The notes below the pieces were generated by a model. It ran no database searches, was not told the DNA's origin, and was given only the letters and a program-made list of their open reading frames with translations. A stretch of DNA of 64,000 bases from Colwellia chukchiensis (GTDB taxonomy: Bacteria; Pseudomonadota; Gammaproteobacteria; Enterobacterales; Alteromonadaceae): assembly GCF_002104455.1 (NCBI RefSeq), contig NZ_NBOC01000015.1, positions 31,311 to 95,310 on the forward strand, read 5' to 3'. The position numbers were made by a program, and so were the translations under genes. Every line of letters starts with the position of its first letter. Position 1 is the first letter of the stretch. Of this stretch, positions 1 through 10,589 are shown piece by piece.

Positions 1-368
1 GCGAGCGAATATAAATCCACTTCATTGCCAATGTCTTCCATCATTTGCTGCGCCTCTGACGAGTCACGTTGGTAAGTAATGGTTAACAGTTGCTCAAACT
101 CATCTACACTTTTCACTTGGATGTCAAAAGGTGCTTTTAGTACCCGGCGCACTTCCAATAATATATCGGCGCTCAGTGACTCTGTACACACTAGGCTTAA
201 TTCGTGCTCTTGATGTTGTACCAACACACTGTGACGCTTAGCAAAACTAAAAGGTAAGCGAAAACGCACGTTTGCTGCCGCCAAGGCTTCTTGTGCCGGC
301 GCGTCATTAGCAGCAGCGCTTTCACTAGCGGCTACAAACGCTTGGCTTTGTGAATCAATGTCTGTCAT
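1..368 (-). CDS. gspE: Type II secretion ATPase GspE, N-terminal fragment
   Basis: Cytoplasmic ATPase that powers assembly of the type II secretion pseudopilus. Only the first 122 codons are in the window; the rest runs off the left edge. The start ATG lies two bases after the gspD stop, so the order gspC-gspD-gspE reads as one operon. What is visible is an Ala-rich acidic leader and then the start of the N-terminal domain that docks on GspL (VRFRLPFSFAKRH at about residues 34-46). The Walker motifs are outside the window, so the call rests on this domain and on position. Confidence 0.85.
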   Translation of the reverse strand, partial: MTDIDSQSQAFVAASESAAANDAPAQEALAAANVRFRLPFSFAKRHSVLVQHQEHELSLVCTESLSADILLEVRRVLKAPFDIQVKSVDEFEQLLTITYQRDSSEAQQMMEDIGNEVDLYSL

Positions 369-370
369 GG

Positions 371-2458
371 CTATTGCTTTTCATCCGACGATTTTGTTTG
401 TTCGCGCTTTTGCATATAATCATCAAACGTTGGCGGTAAGGACAATTGATCGTTCCATTTCGGCAAAATAGGTAACTTTTCATCTGACATTAATTCTAAG
501 CCGGCCGCTTTCTTTTCAATTTCAAGTGCACGGATAAAGTTATACTTTTCCTTACTTAAATCATTCATTAATTTGCCATCGCGTACGATAGTCGGTCGCA
601 AAAACACCATCAAGTTACGTTTACGTTTGGTGTTACTGGTGGATTTAAATAAATGGCCAAGTAATGGTATATCGCCTAAAAGCGGCACTTTTTGCACACT
701 TTCTTGCACGTCTTCATCAATCAAACCGCCTAAAATTACGGTTGCGCCATCGTCGGCCATGACGGTGGTTTTGATTTCACGTTTATTGATAGAAATATCA
801 ACGCCAGTGGCACCGCTGACCGACGAGACTTCTTGCTCTATGGTTAACTGCACGCCACTGCCTTCATTAATCTGCGGCGTGACTTTTAACTTAATACCGA
901 TTTCTTGACGATCAACGGTTTGGAACGGATTACTGTTATTGCTGCCCGTGGACGAGCCGGTAATAATAGGCACCTCTTGACCGACAATAAAGTAGGCTTC
1001 TTCATTATCCAGCGTGGTAATGCTTGGCGTTGATAATAAATTAGAGTTGGTATCTGAGCTTACCGCCTGCACAATGGCGCCCCAGTCATTTTTTACGATA
1101 CCAAACATAGTACCGCTAACCGAGCCAAGCACTTGTGCTAATAAGCTATAATCACCTTTGATGTCGGGTTGGTCTGGATTAACCGTTACCGCACCATTTT
1201 CTGAGGTTACCGTTGAGCCCTTAGTACCAGGTGTTGAGCGCGCCGCTTCTGCTGCCACGCCTACCGCACCTATTGGCGCGATACCGTTGTTAAACTGGGT
1301 TACTGCGCCATCTTCGTGATACCATTGTACGCCTAAATTTACACCGTCACCTTCAAAAACCTCCACTATTATGGCTTCAATCAGGACTTGTGCGCGGCGT
1401 ATATCCAGTTGACGAATAACCGCCTCTAATGAACGCAACATATCTGGTTGAGCGGTGATCACTAAAGTGTTGGTGTCTTCGTGGGCATCAATACTGACAT
1501 TACGGCTTTTATTTTTTCTCGACGACGTGGTGCTGCTTGCGCTGTCTGCTTCAATCGACTCGCTGACCCCTTGTAGCACCTTGACCATGTCTTCAGACTT
1601 AGCGTACTTTAGATGATAAACACGGGTATTACCGTTGGTTTCAAGCTCGCTGTCTAAACGAGAGACTAGGCGTGCAACGCGCTGACGAGCTTTTATTTCA
1701 CCACTGACAATCACACTATTCGTACGTTCATCTGCGACAATTTTTGGGATCAAAAACGTTGGTGTGCCTGAGCCTTTACCTTGGCTGGAATTATTCATGG
1801 CTTCAATAATGCGTACCATTTCACCTGCTGAAGCATACTCTAGGCTAATGATTTGCACGTCTTGGTCGCCGGCTTTATCAACACGCTCTATAATTTGAAC
1901 TAAACGATTCACCACCGCCGCGGTACCGGTCAGCATAATGACATTTGCTGGGTCATAGTTAACCACGTTACCGCCACCAGCTTGATCCGATAACTGTCGT
2001 AACAAGGGCGTCAGTTCACGCACAGTGACGTTTTTAACTTCCACCACCCGAGTAACCATTTCGTCGCCTGCGCCAGGATTTTCGTCACCAACTACGGGAA
2101 TAGATGACGTTTTCGCATCTTTATTGCGAATAATCTTAACAACATTGTTGTCCATTTCTACCGCAGAAAAACCATACACTTCTAATACGTTTAAAAAGAA
2201 TTGATAATATTGTTTTTCGCTTAACAAGTCGTAACTGCGCACATTGACTTTGCCACGCACGTTGGGATCAACGATCATGGTTTTTTTCAGATTTTTGCCC
2301 ACGATATTAATAAATTCTGCAATTTCAGTGCCTTTGAAATTAGGCGAATATTCCGCAGCATGGCTTTGGCTAGCCAACAAAACACTATTAAGTAAAACTG
2401 CCGTAACAACCCCAGTCAAGCGACGCTTGTACCAAGGTGCGCTAAGTAATTGGCGCAT
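371..2458 (-). CDS. gspD: Type II secretion secretin GspD
   Basis: Outer-membrane secretin that forms the exit channel of the type II secretion system for folded periplasmic proteins. The 695-residue length is normal for the family. A signal peptide covers about residues 1-35. The N0 domain follows (FKGTEIAEFINIVGKNL), then repeated N1-N3 ring domains to about residue 350, and the C-terminal secretin barrel with the signature VPLLGDIPLLGHLF near residue 605. A Shine-Dalgarno AAAGGA precedes the ATG by 8 bases. It lies 17 bases after gspC and 2 before gspE. A likely client, the GlyGly-CTERM protease at 5550-10184, is close by. Confidence 0.97.
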   Translation of the reverse strand: MRQLLSAPWYKRRLTGVVTAVLLNSVLLASQSHAAEYSPNFKGTEIAEFINIVGKNLKKTMIVDPNVRGKVNVRSYDLLSEKQYYQFFLNVLEVYGFSAVEMDNNVVKIIRNKDAKTSSIPVVGDENPGAGDEMVTRVVEVKNVTVRELTPLLRQLSDQAGGGNVVNYDPANVIMLTGTAAVVNRLVQIIERVDKAGDQDVQIISLEYASAGEMVRIIEAMNNSSQGKGSGTPTFLIPKIVADERTNSVIVSGEIKARQRVARLVSRLDSELETNGNTRVYHLKYAKSEDMVKVLQGVSESIEADSASSTTSSRKNKSRNVSIDAHEDTNTLVITAQPDMLRSLEAVIRQLDIRRAQVLIEAIIVEVFEGDGVNLGVQWYHEDGAVTQFNNGIAPIGAVGVAAEAARSTPGTKGSTVTSENGAVTVNPDQPDIKGDYSLLAQVLGSVSGTMFGIVKNDWGAIVQAVSSDTNSNLLSTPSITTLDNEEAYFIVGQEVPIITGSSTGSNNSNPFQTVDRQEIGIKLKVTPQINEGSGVQLTIEQEVSSVSGATGVDISINKREIKTTVMADDGATVILGGLIDEDVQESVQKVPLLGDIPLLGHLFKSTSNTKRKRNLMVFLRPTIVRDGKLMNDLSKEKYNFIRALEIEKKAAGLELMSDEKLPILPKWNDQLSLPPTFDDYMQKREQTKSSDEKQ

Positions 2459-2475
2459 GTATGATTCCTTTTATT

Positions 2476-3432
2476 CTAATTATCTATACTGAAGAGTATT
2501 TCTGTCAGGGTACCACTGCGATTAAGTAACAGTGAAACTTCTCGTTGTTCTTTTAATGATTTTAGCGCTTGGGCAGCCTCTCGTGGTGCCGTTAAATCAT
2601 AACCATTCATTTGCGTCGCTATATCGCCAGATTTTAGACCCGCACTTTTGAAAAATTCAGGATCTTTACCCGGCATGAGTCGATAGCCAATAATTTTGCC
2701 ATTTTCTCGCCGCGGCGATATTTTAAGATAATCGGTGATCTTGCCTGGGTCACTGTTTAATGTTTTGCGCAATGATTTGGTTGTTTGGGTTAGCGCTTTA
2801 TTGTTTCTTTGATCTATAACTTGTGCTGCCGATGCAGCTAAGTTGAGAGGCGTCGATGCTTGCTCACTGTTGTTACGGCCTTTAATCCGCAATGGCTTAA
2901 CATTTTTATCAAATTTCAAGCCTTCAAACATCAAGGTTTCAAATCGCCCCGAGACTTTTAAAATTACCCTATCGTTATATACGCTTTCTAGCACTGCTCG
3001 TGTGCCCTTGATGTTTTCACCTATGCTGTAGGTTTCTTGTTTGCCGGCACTTTCTATAATGGCACCAGCCGTCGCTTGGTCGTTGCTGGCGACAACACCA
3101 CTTAAAATTAATTTTAGCCGTGTTTCAGGGGCATCTTCAATAACAACTTGCTCTACTTTCGGGGCTTGCTTTTGATTATAACGGCCAAAAAGATTAAGTG
3201 CTTGTATGGCGCCTACACTGATGTCTTTTGCTTGCGTTTGGGTATGTGATTGTGCGCGATGCTGATTTTGCGCCAGTTTGCTATTAGGTTCAGATAAACC
3301 AAACCAAGTTAATTGCGCACACAAATAAGCAATATAGCTCAAAAGTAGCAACATAATGATCTGTGTTATGCGTTGCTGAGGCAGTTTTGCTAGAGGTTCG
3401 AGCGCTCTTGAAAAATTATTCGATAATGTCAT
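2476..3432 (-). CDS. gspC: Type II secretion inner-membrane protein GspC
   Basis: Bitopic inner-membrane component that links the inner-membrane platform to the secretin and helps select substrates. One membrane helix lies at about residues 24-43. The periplasmic homology-region domain that binds GspD follows at about 95-170 (LILSGVVASNDQATAGAII), and a C-terminal PDZ domain covers about 225-318 (FFKSAGLKSGDIATQMNG). It is the first gene of the gsp operon, which suggests the promoter lies in the 307-base gap towards hslR. No strong ribosome binding site is visible. Confidence 0.95.
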   Translation of the reverse strand: MTLSNNFSRALEPLAKLPQQRITQIIMLLLLSYIAYLCAQLTWFGLSEPNSKLAQNQHRAQSHTQTQAKDISVGAIQALNLFGRYNQKQAPKVEQVVIEDAPETRLKLILSGVVASNDQATAGAIIESAGKQETYSIGENIKGTRAVLESVYNDRVILKVSGRFETLMFEGLKFDKNVKPLRIKGRNNSEQASTPLNLAASAAQVIDQRNNKALTQTTKSLRKTLNSDPGKITDYLKISPRRENGKIIGYRLMPGKDPEFFKSAGLKSGDIATQMNGYDLTAPREAAQALKSLKEQREVSLLLNRSGTLTEILFSIDN

Positions 3433-3739
3433 TTATTGTATTTTGTTAATTATCTGTGAATGCCAAGTCACTTCGATGATACTTGACCCGAGGCTTGGCA
3501 ACAAGACGTCATATTATTTTTTAACTATAATTAGTAAACAAATTTTTCCAACTGGCAAATAGCCATTCGCTATGATAACTTGCGCGGATTTTATCATTTG
3601 GCGAACAACAATCGTTATTACACACTAATAGCAAGACCGAATTTTGTTATTATTTCAGCTATGTCAGCAATAGCTCAGCTAGAACGTAGACGATATTTAT
3701 AACACTAACATCCACCGTAAAAGAAAGAGAAAACCCTAA
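3433..3739. other. Divergent intergenic region gspC / hslR
   Basis: This gap must carry the promoters of the leftward gsp operon and the rightward hslR-hslO pair. An imperfect inverted repeat with TGCCAAG / CTTGGCA arms lies at about 3460-3502. I could not assign convincing -35/-10 boxes, and I see no clear sigma-32 site although hslR and hslO are heat-shock genes in Escherichia coli. Confidence 0.4.
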
Positions 3740-4147
3740 ATGGCAAAGGCAAATAATACTGAAGCAGTTGCAACTACACGGCTAGATAAGTGGTTATGGG
3801 CGGCACGATTTTATAAAACTCGTGCGATTGCAAAACAGATGATCGATGGCGGCAAAGTATTTTATAATGGTCAACGCAGTAAATCAGGTAAAGCGGTTGC
3901 AATAGGCGATCGTATTATCGTTCGACAAGGCTATGAAGAGAAACAAGTCATCGTAGTTGCGTTAGCAGATAAACGTAGAGATGCAACCTTTGCCCAAAGC
4001 CTTTATCAAGAAACGCCCGAGAGCATAGCAACGCGGGAAAAAAACAGCCTAGCTCGCAAACAGGGGATTTTACTGAACCCCGCCAGTGATACTAAGCCCG
4101 ACAAAAAGCAACGCCGACAAATTCGGCATTTAAAAGAAAGGATTTAA
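3740..4147 (+). CDS. hslR: Ribosome-associated heat shock protein Hsp15
   Basis: Small RNA-binding protein that recognises stalled 50S subunits carrying nascent chain-tRNA and helps recycle them. An S4 RNA-binding domain covers about residues 13-75 (TRLDKWLWAARFYKTRAIAK). A basic C-terminal tail ends in KKQRRQIRHLKERI. The length of 135 residues matches the family. It sits three bases before hslO, the same pair as in enterics, so the two are probably cotranscribed. Confidence 0.96.
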   Translation: MAKANNTEAVATTRLDKWLWAARFYKTRAIAKQMIDGGKVFYNGQRSKSGKAVAIGDRIIVRQGYEEKQVIVVALADKRRDATFAQSLYQETPESIATREKNSLARKQGILLNPASDTKPDKKQRRQIRHLKERI

Positions 4148-4150
4148 CCA

Positions 4151-5014
4151 GTGACCATGCAAAAAGATACCTTACACCGCTATTTATTTGACAACCTGCA
4201 TGCGCGTGGCGAGTTGGTGAATTTACAACAAACCTTCCAAGACATTATAGCGCCACACGACTACCCCGAGGCAGTGCAAAAGTTATTGGGAGAGTTAGTG
4301 GCTGCCACTTGTTTACTCACCGCGACATTAAAGTTTGAAGGTGAAATAGCCGTGCAGTTGCAGGGCGATGGCCCGATTGGTTATATGGCCGTTAATGGTA
4401 ATCATCTTCAACAAATGCGTGGTATTGCGCGACTGACTGCCGACACCCAAGCAACATCATTGAAAGGCTTAATTGGTGCCGGCAATATGGTTATTACGAT
4501 ACGCCCAGCTAATGGCGAGCCGTATCAAGGCGTGGTCGCTTTAGAGCAAGATACTATTGCCGACTGTTTGGCACATTATTTTGAAGTGTCTGAGCAAATA
4601 CCGACTAAAATTTGGCTGTATTGTGATCAAGATGTTTCACAAATCGCAGGCACCTTAATTCAGTTATTACCTGATAGTGAAGATAAAGCACAACAACAAG
4701 CCGATTTTGACCATTTATGCCAACTCACCAATACCATAAAAAGTGATGAAATTTTCTCGTTAGATAGCGAAACATTATTGTATCGCTTATATCACCAAGA
4801 AGAAGTTCGACTGTTTGAGCCGCAAGCTGTGAGCTATAAGTGCAGTTGCTCTGAAGAAAAGTGTTTAAGTGCTATTTCTCAAATAGCGGCAAGTGAACTT
4901 GAAGCGATTATTGCAGAACAAGGGAGTGTTGACATGACCTGCGACTATTGCCTGTCAACATATCAATTTAAACGCCCGCAACTTGAGGCCTTTATTAATA
5001 ATAAAACACATTAA
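4151..5014 (+). CDS. hslO: Redox-regulated holdase chaperone Hsp33
   Basis: Cytoplasmic chaperone switched on by oxidation; its C-terminal zinc centre unfolds when its cysteines form disulfides. The zinc ligands are C231-x-C233 and C264-x-x-C267, the canonical CxC...CxxC arrangement, with an extra cysteine at 238. The GTG at 4151 is preferred because AAGGA lies 8 bases upstream; an ATG two codons later is the alternative. It follows hslR by three bases. An imperfect 11-bp hairpin at 5051-5084 downstream has no T-run, so it is not a convincing terminator. Confidence 0.97.
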   Translation: MTMQKDTLHRYLFDNLHARGELVNLQQTFQDIIAPHDYPEAVQKLLGELVAATCLLTATLKFEGEIAVQLQGDGPIGYMAVNGNHLQQMRGIARLTADTQATSLKGLIGAGNMVITIRPANGEPYQGVVALEQDTIADCLAHYFEVSEQIPTKIWLYCDQDVSQIAGTLIQLLPDSEDKAQQQADFDHLCQLTNTIKSDEIFSLDSETLLYRLYHQEEVRLFEPQAVSYKCSCSEEKCLSAISQIAASELEAIIAEQGSVDMTCDYCLSTYQFKRPQLEAFINNKTH

Positions 5015-5549
5015 CACTACCGGTTTAAAACTTCTCTTAATCAATACTGAGCCAAGGCTTGTTACTATTAATGCAAACCTTGGCACAGTGTTAGCACCGC
5101 ATATTGAGCCGCCACTTATGGCCATACAGTCAGCGCAGCAATAGCGTTTAAAAAGCCAAAAATAACGAAAACAATTAATACTCAGCGGGTAAATTTGGTG
5201 CAACTTACACCATAGCCAAACCTTACCGCTATTGGCTTAGGTCGATCTAAACGACTAAAACAGCAACTAGCTAGCGTCATTAAATGCTTTAACTTCACGT
5301 TTTCTTCCAAAGCTTGAGTACAAAGCTGCCTGCCTTTGTAAAGACAAATGTCCACTTTAAACACGTCGATAAAATTTTTCGCAATGCTTCATTGATATGA
5401 TATTTACATTATTTTTACATATGCTATGTTTAAGCGTCGCATGATTGCGTATCTCATTTTATAAAGTCATTTAAATACTTGATAAAAAAGATTTTATTCA
5501 ATAAAAGTAATAATCAGCACAAATAACGTGCATCCAGGGGAGGTTCTTT
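5015..5549. other. Gene-poor intergenic region before the S8 protease
   Basis: No credible gene was found here; the minus-strand reading frames lack ribosome binding sites and family resemblance. The stretch holds the imperfect hairpin at 5051-5084. Its last 150 bases are very AT-rich, and they probably carry the protease promoter. The protease ribosome binding site GGGGAGG is at about 5536-5542. Confidence 0.4.
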
Positions 5550-8500
5550 GTGAATAACAAAGTAACAATTGCTGTTTCTACAGCGCTATTAACAATGGCT
5601 ACTATGCAAGCATCCGCTAGCACTGCGCCAACACAATATTCGGCTGAATCCTTAAAGTCAGCCACTGCCATCTCAATCAACAAAGGGGGCAAATATAACA
5701 ACGCACAAACGAAAAAATTTCGTGTCGAAAAAAATTTAGCAGATGGGACTTATACCTATATTGTTCGCCTTAAAGATCAACCCATCGCGACCTATGACGG
5801 CTCTATTGCTGGTTTAGCCGCTACTAACCCTCAAATTGCAAAAAAATCTTTATTTCAATCGTTAGCGAAGAGTCAAAAAACATCGCAGCAAATCCGCAAA
5901 GAGCTTCGCTTAGATCTTAACGCCCCAGATGCTGTTGCCTATGCAAAATATTTGGAAAGCAAGCAACAAAGCTTTCTTACCAAAGCCACTAGCAAGCTAG
6001 GCAGTAATGTCGACGTTGTTTATAAGTATAAAAATGCCTTTAACGGCATGGCTCTTCGTCTTACACAAGATGAAGCACAAGCCTTGTCTAAACTTGCCGA
6101 TGTCGCCTATGTTGAACGCGAGCGCATGCAACATTTAGATACCGATACAGGTCCAATTCATATTGGCGCTACTCAAGTTTGGGATGGTGAAGGCCAAAGC
6201 GCAGTTAACATGGGTGAAGGCGTTATTATTGGTGTTGTAGATACTGGTATAAACTCAGATCACGCATCCTTTGCTGATATCGGTGCTGATGGTTACGATC
6301 ATACCAACCCTTGGGGTGCTGGTGTTTATGTTGGTGACTGTGCCGGTGATTACGCATCTATGTGTAACGATAAACTTATCGGTGTCCGTTCTTATGCCTC
6401 TGTCGTAGATAACTATGACGATGCTGATATTTTTGGCGATACCCCACCAGCTAAAAATGGTGAAGACTACAATGGACATGGTTCACATACCGCGGGTACT
6501 TCTGGTGGTAATATTTTACGCGACGTACCGCTACTTGATGCCGAAACTGGCAAACTAGAAGGCGATGGTGTTAATACCACAGGTTTTGAATTTGGACAGA
6601 TTTCTGGTGTTGCCCCTCATGCCAACATTGTTGCTTATCAAATTTGTCATCCAGGTGATAGTGGTGATACTTATTCTGGCTGTCCAGGTGCCGCAATTAT
6701 TGCCGCGTTAGAAGACGCAGTATCTGACGGTGTCGACGTTATAAACTATTCTATTAGTGGTGGTGGCGATCCTTGGGCCAGCTCTACAGAGCAAGCATTT
6801 TTATCTGCGCAAGAAGCTGGTATTTTCTCATCAGTTTCCGCTGGTAACGGCGGCCCTGACGCCTTTACAACGGCAAAAAGTGCGCCTTGGTATACCGTTG
6901 TAGGTGCATCTACGCACGGCCGTGAAGTAGCTTTTGAAAAAGAAATTGGTAACTTTACAGGCGGTGACAGTGAGTTAGCTGCTATTGAAGGCAACAGTGC
7001 CTCAGGTGGTATTACCGCTAGTATAGTATGGGCTGGTGACTACACCAATGCGAATGACCCAGAAGGCGACCCTGCGCAATGTTTAGAGCCATTCCCTGAA
7101 GGTACTTTTGATGGCGAAATTGTCGTATGTGATCGTGGCGCTATCGCCCGTGTGCAAAAAGCAATTAACGTTGCTGACGGTGGTGCAGGTGGCTTTGTAC
7201 TTGCCAATATCGATGGTGGCGCTAATTCTGTTGCTAATGACGTTTATGTCATCCCTGGCATACATATCGATAACGCAAATGGTAACGCTTTACGCACTTG
7301 GTTAGCCTCTGGTACAGACCATATGGCGACCATTACCGCTGCCGAAGGTGAATTGAAAATAGGCCAAGCCGATGATATGGCTGACTTTTCGTCTCGCGGC
7401 CCCAACGGTTATGTTGCTGATATCATGACACCATCGGTTACTGCGCCGGGTGTTTCTATTTATGCAGCTTATGCCGACCAACATTTTGGTCGTGACGGTA
7501 CAACGCCAGCACCAAGCGATTTTGCCTTCTTGCAAGGTACATCTATGTCAGCGCCCCATGTTGCCGGTGCTGCGGCAGTATTAAAATCTGCCCATCCAAC
7601 TTGGACACCTGATAACATTCGTTCTGCGTTAATGTTGACTGCTGTTACTGATGTTCGTAAAGAAGATGGTGTTACGCCTGCTGATGTATTTGATATGGGT
7701 GCAGGTAGCATTCGTGTTAATTTAGCACACCAAACTGGCTTAGTGATGAACGAAACTGCAGCTAATTATACTGCGGCTAACCCAGAAATCGGTGGTGACC
7801 CTAAAACCCTAAACATTCCTTCAGTATCTAACGCTAACTGTGTTGGTTTATGTGACTGGACTCGTACCGTAACGGCAACGGCTGCAGGTACATGGACAGT
7901 TGAAGGTGCTGCTATCTCTGATGGTCTTATCATCACAGCAACACCAGAAACCTTTACATTAGCAGAAGGTGAAAGCCAAACCATCACCATTAATGTTGAT
8001 GCAGTAGCGGCTGAAAGCAATGCATGGGCCTTTGGTCATGTAGTGATGACATCTGCCGAGCACCCAACAGCGCGAATCCCTGTCAGTGTGCAAGCATCAA
8101 ATGGTAATATTCCGAATAAAGTATCTTTCACAGCCAACCGTGACCAAGACAGTTTCTTAATTGAAGATGTTATGGCAGTAGAAATTACTGAGTTTACCAG
8201 TCGCTCTTATGGTTTAACTAAAGCAACACAAACCACAGCAACACTTGCTGTTGATAGCAATAACAGTGATGCTTATGATGACTTAAGCGATGGTATTAAT
8301 GTTACCCTTCATACAGTTCCAGAAGGCGCAAAACGTTTTGTTGCTGAAATCTTAACCTCTGAATCGCCAGATTTAGATTTACGTGTTGGTATTGATAGCA
8401 ACGGTGATGGTATTCCTCAAGAAGATGAAGAAATTGCCATTAGCGCTTCAGGCACAGCATTAGAGAAAATTGATTTAATGGAGCCAGAAGCGGGTAGCTA

Positions 8501-10184
8501 TTGGGTAAGCGTGCAAAACTGGGCAGCTTCTGAAGAAGGTGCTGAGGATGCATACACTCTAGCAACCGCTATCGTTGACGGTGAAGCAGGTGATAACCTA
8601 TCTGTTGAAGCTGATTCAGCCATTGCTGCGTTAACTGAGTTTGACCTTCGCTTTAACTGGTCATTAGACCAAGATGCTAGCCAAGGAGATATTTACTACG
8701 GCGCTATTGACTTAGGTACAAGCTTTGAAAACGCTGGTAACCTAGGTTTAGTGGCTGTAGAAGTAGCTCGCGGTATGGACGATGTGACTATCTCTAGCAA
8801 TGCCGATGCGTATATGGAGCGTAAAGATCGCATTGATTACGAAGTCAGCGTGATGGCTAACTTAGCCCCAGGCGATCGTACTTACACAGTAAAAGCAACT
8901 GTGCCGGCTGGTATGAGGCTTGATGAAGCTTCAGTAACAGGTAATGCTGAAATTGTTGGCAATGAAATTACTTGGACAGTAGTACAAGAGTCGCTATTTG
9001 GTGCTGAGCCATTCTACACGAAAACAACTAATGCAGATGATGCTACCTGTGCTTTACCAGACTTTGGTCAAGGTGGAACTTACCTAGATTTAGCGGGTTT
9101 TGGTTTGACACCTGATGAGTCGTTTTCTGGCGATACACAAACCGCAAGCTATGGCGTGCCGGCAAACTTTTTAGGTACTTTATATAACTCGGTTAATATC
9201 ACTGATGACGGTTTCATTTACTTTAGCGGTGCGCATGGTTCAAGCCCTTGGGTTAACCAACTACTGCCAAACGCTGCAGAAGCCAATAATCTAATTGCAC
9301 CATTCTGGCGTGACTTTGAAGTTGTAGCCTCTGCCACGTCAGGTGTTACAGTTGCAACCGCTGGTCCTGGTACAACTATCATCGAATTTGACGATATGAG
9401 ACATTATAACTTCCATAATGGTGACCCTAGTATCTCTGATACTGTCGACTTCGAAGTTGTCTTTGATAACAATACAGGTGATATTAAATTTGCTTACGAT
9501 AATGTCGAGCATGTTTATGGTGAGGTACTGGGTGTTACCGTTGGTTTAGAAAATGCCACTGGTACTTCAGGTCGTACTGATATCTATGCACAGTCTCCAT
9601 ATTCAGGTGGCGAGTCTGGTTCTGTTGGCAGTATTGATGATATTACCTCTGGTTTAATCATTTGTTATGCATTAACACCAGTTGCTACGGATCCAACCGT
9701 AATGACGTTCTCAACAGAAATTGTTGAAACCTTTAAAGGGGGTCCAGCAAACGTTGTACTTACTCATAGTACTGACGCATATAATACCGTCGAAGTGGTT
9801 AATGCCACCAGTGTAGCAATTCAAGTTGAAGGTGCGCCTACCGCCGTTATTTCTGGTAACTCTGCGGTGACTGAGGAAGCAAACGTAACCTTAGACGGTT
9901 CTGCATCTTCAGATCCAAACGGTGACGCACTAACCTTTACTTGGGTACAGCTTTCAGGTACTCCGGTTAGCTTCAATGCAAGTGCAGAAACAATCAACTT
10001 TACGGCACCAAAAGTGTCAAAAGATGAAACGATTTCTTTCCAACTAACCGTGGATGACGGTAACGGCAACAAAGACTCAACAGTTGCTTCTGTCTCTATT
10101 GTTAATAAGAAAGAAAGTGGTTCGTTTGGTTGGTTAATGTTACTACTAACACCTATGTTATTTACTCGCCGTAAAAAAGCGTAA
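5550..10184 (+). CDS. Secreted S8 subtilisin-like protease with GlyGly-CTERM tail
   Basis: Large exported serine protease of 1544 residues. In order: signal peptide (about 1-24); I9-type inhibitory propeptide (about 60-195, YTYIVRLKDQPIATYDGS); S8 domain with catalytic Asp231 (VVDTGIN), His310 (NGHGSHTAG), oxyanion Asn433 (SAGNGG) and Ser665 (GTSMSAPH); a PA-type insertion (about 470-600); long beta-rich C-terminal modules including a PKD/REJ-like domain (about 1430-1520). The last 25 residues are a GlyGly-CTERM sorting signal (GSFGWLMLLL followed by FTRRKK), processed by rhombosortase and linked to type II secretion in known systems. The start is GTG behind a strong GGGGAGG. Rhombosortase itself is not in the window. 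Confidence 0.95.
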   Translation: MNNKVTIAVSTALLTMATMQASASTAPTQYSAESLKSATAISINKGGKYNNAQTKKFRVEKNLADGTYTYIVRLKDQPIATYDGSIAGLAATNPQIAKKSLFQSLAKSQKTSQQIRKELRLDLNAPDAVAYAKYLESKQQSFLTKATSKLGSNVDVVYKYKNAFNGMALRLTQDEAQALSKLADVAYVERERMQHLDTDTGPIHIGATQVWDGEGQSAVNMGEGVIIGVVDTGINSDHASFADIGADGYDHTNPWGAGVYVGDCAGDYASMCNDKLIGVRSYASVVDNYDDADIFGDTPPAKNGEDYNGHGSHTAGTSGGNILRDVPLLDAETGKLEGDGVNTTGFEFGQISGVAPHANIVAYQICHPGDSGDTYSGCPGAAIIAALEDAVSDGVDVINYSISGGGDPWASSTEQAFLSAQEAGIFSSVSAGNGGPDAFTTAKSAPWYTVVGASTHGREVAFEKEIGNFTGGDSELAAIEGNSASGGITASIVWAGDYTNANDPEGDPAQCLEPFPEGTFDGEIVVCDRGAIARVQKAINVADGGAGGFVLANIDGGANSVANDVYVIPGIHIDNANGNALRTWLASGTDHMATITAAEGELKIGQADDMADFSSRGPNGYVADIMTPSVTAPGVSIYAAYADQHFGRDGTTPAPSDFAFLQGTSMSAPHVAGAAAVLKSAHPTWTPDNIRSALMLTAVTDVRKEDGVTPADVFDMGAGSIRVNLAHQTGLVMNETAANYTAANPEIGGDPKTLNIPSVSNANCVGLCDWTRTVTATAAGTWTVEGAAISDGLIITATPETFTLAEGESQTITINVDAVAAESNAWAFGHVVMTSAEHPTARIPVSVQASNGNIPNKVSFTANRDQDSFLIEDVMAVEITEFTSRSYGLTKATQTTATLAVDSNNSDAYDDLSDGINVTLHTVPEGAKRFVAEILTSESPDLDLRVGIDSNGDGIPQEDEEIAISASGTALEKIDLMEPEAGSYWVSVQNWAASEEGAEDAYTLATAIVDGEAGDNLSVEADSAIAALTEFDLRFNWSLDQDASQGDIYYGAIDLGTSFENAGNLGLVAVEVARGMDDVTISSNADAYMERKDRIDYEVSVMANLAPGDRTYTVKATVPAGMRLDEASVTGNAEIVGNEITWTVVQESLFGAEPFYTKTTNADDATCALPDFGQGGTYLDLAGFGLTPDESFSGDTQTASYGVPANFLGTLYNSVNITDDGFIYFSGAHGSSPWVNQLLPNAAEANNLIAPFWRDFEVVASATSGVTVATAGPGTTIIEFDDMRHYNFHNGDPSISDTVDFEVVFDNNTGDIKFAYDNVEHVYGEVLGVTVGLENATGTSGRTDIYAQSPYSGGESGSVGSIDDITSGLIICYALTPVATDPTVMTFSTEIVETFKGGPANVVLTHSTDAYNTVEVVNATSVAIQVEGAPTAVISGNSAVTEEANVTLDGSASSDPNGDALTFTWVQLSGTPVSFNASAETINFTAPKVSKDETISFQLTVDDGNGNKDSTVASVSIVNKKESGSFGWLMLLLTPMLFTRRKKA

Positions 10185-10226
10185 TGTAATAATCAAGGTT
10201 GATAGTTAAAAACCGATAAAAACTTT

Positions 10227-10259
10227 AAAGCCATCAACATTAGTTGATGGCTTTTTTTT
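10227..10259 (+). terminator. Rho-independent terminator of the S8 protease gene
   Basis: A perfect 12-bp stem (AAAGCCATCAAC / GTTGATGGCTTT) with a 4-base loop is followed by a run of eight Ts, 42 bases after the stop codon. Confidence 0.93.
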
Positions 10260-10589
10260 GCAACTTTAACAAGTGGTTTACGGTTTATTTTGCACTATCT
10301 ATGAAGGTATTTAGCGTTTGAGTAAGATACCCAACAGGGCTTCAGGCTAACACGACAGGGTATTAATAATAGGCAGCAATATTGACTAAGTGCTTGGCTT
10401 GGCCAACTGGCCGCTGTTGTTCACTGTTAATTAATGTTGTTCCATACATAAATCAGGCATCAGTAGCCCTATAGCTTTTATCATTACGAACTGGTGAACT
10501 CAGCAGCAATGACTAGGTTGGATTAAAAGATAAACCAGTTTTAGCAAACGAAAACAACGACACTCTCCCAGAATGACAAGGCTTAGACC
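10260..10589. other. Intergenic region with no visible gene
   Basis: This is the space between two convergent transcription units, bounded by a terminator on each side. I see no gene with a ribosome binding site, no repeat and no RNA-like structure in it. Confidence 0.4.

Noticed and set aside
5051..5084. Hairpin after hslO as a rho-independent terminator
   Set aside because: The 11-bp stem has a mismatch, a 12-base loop and no T-run after it.
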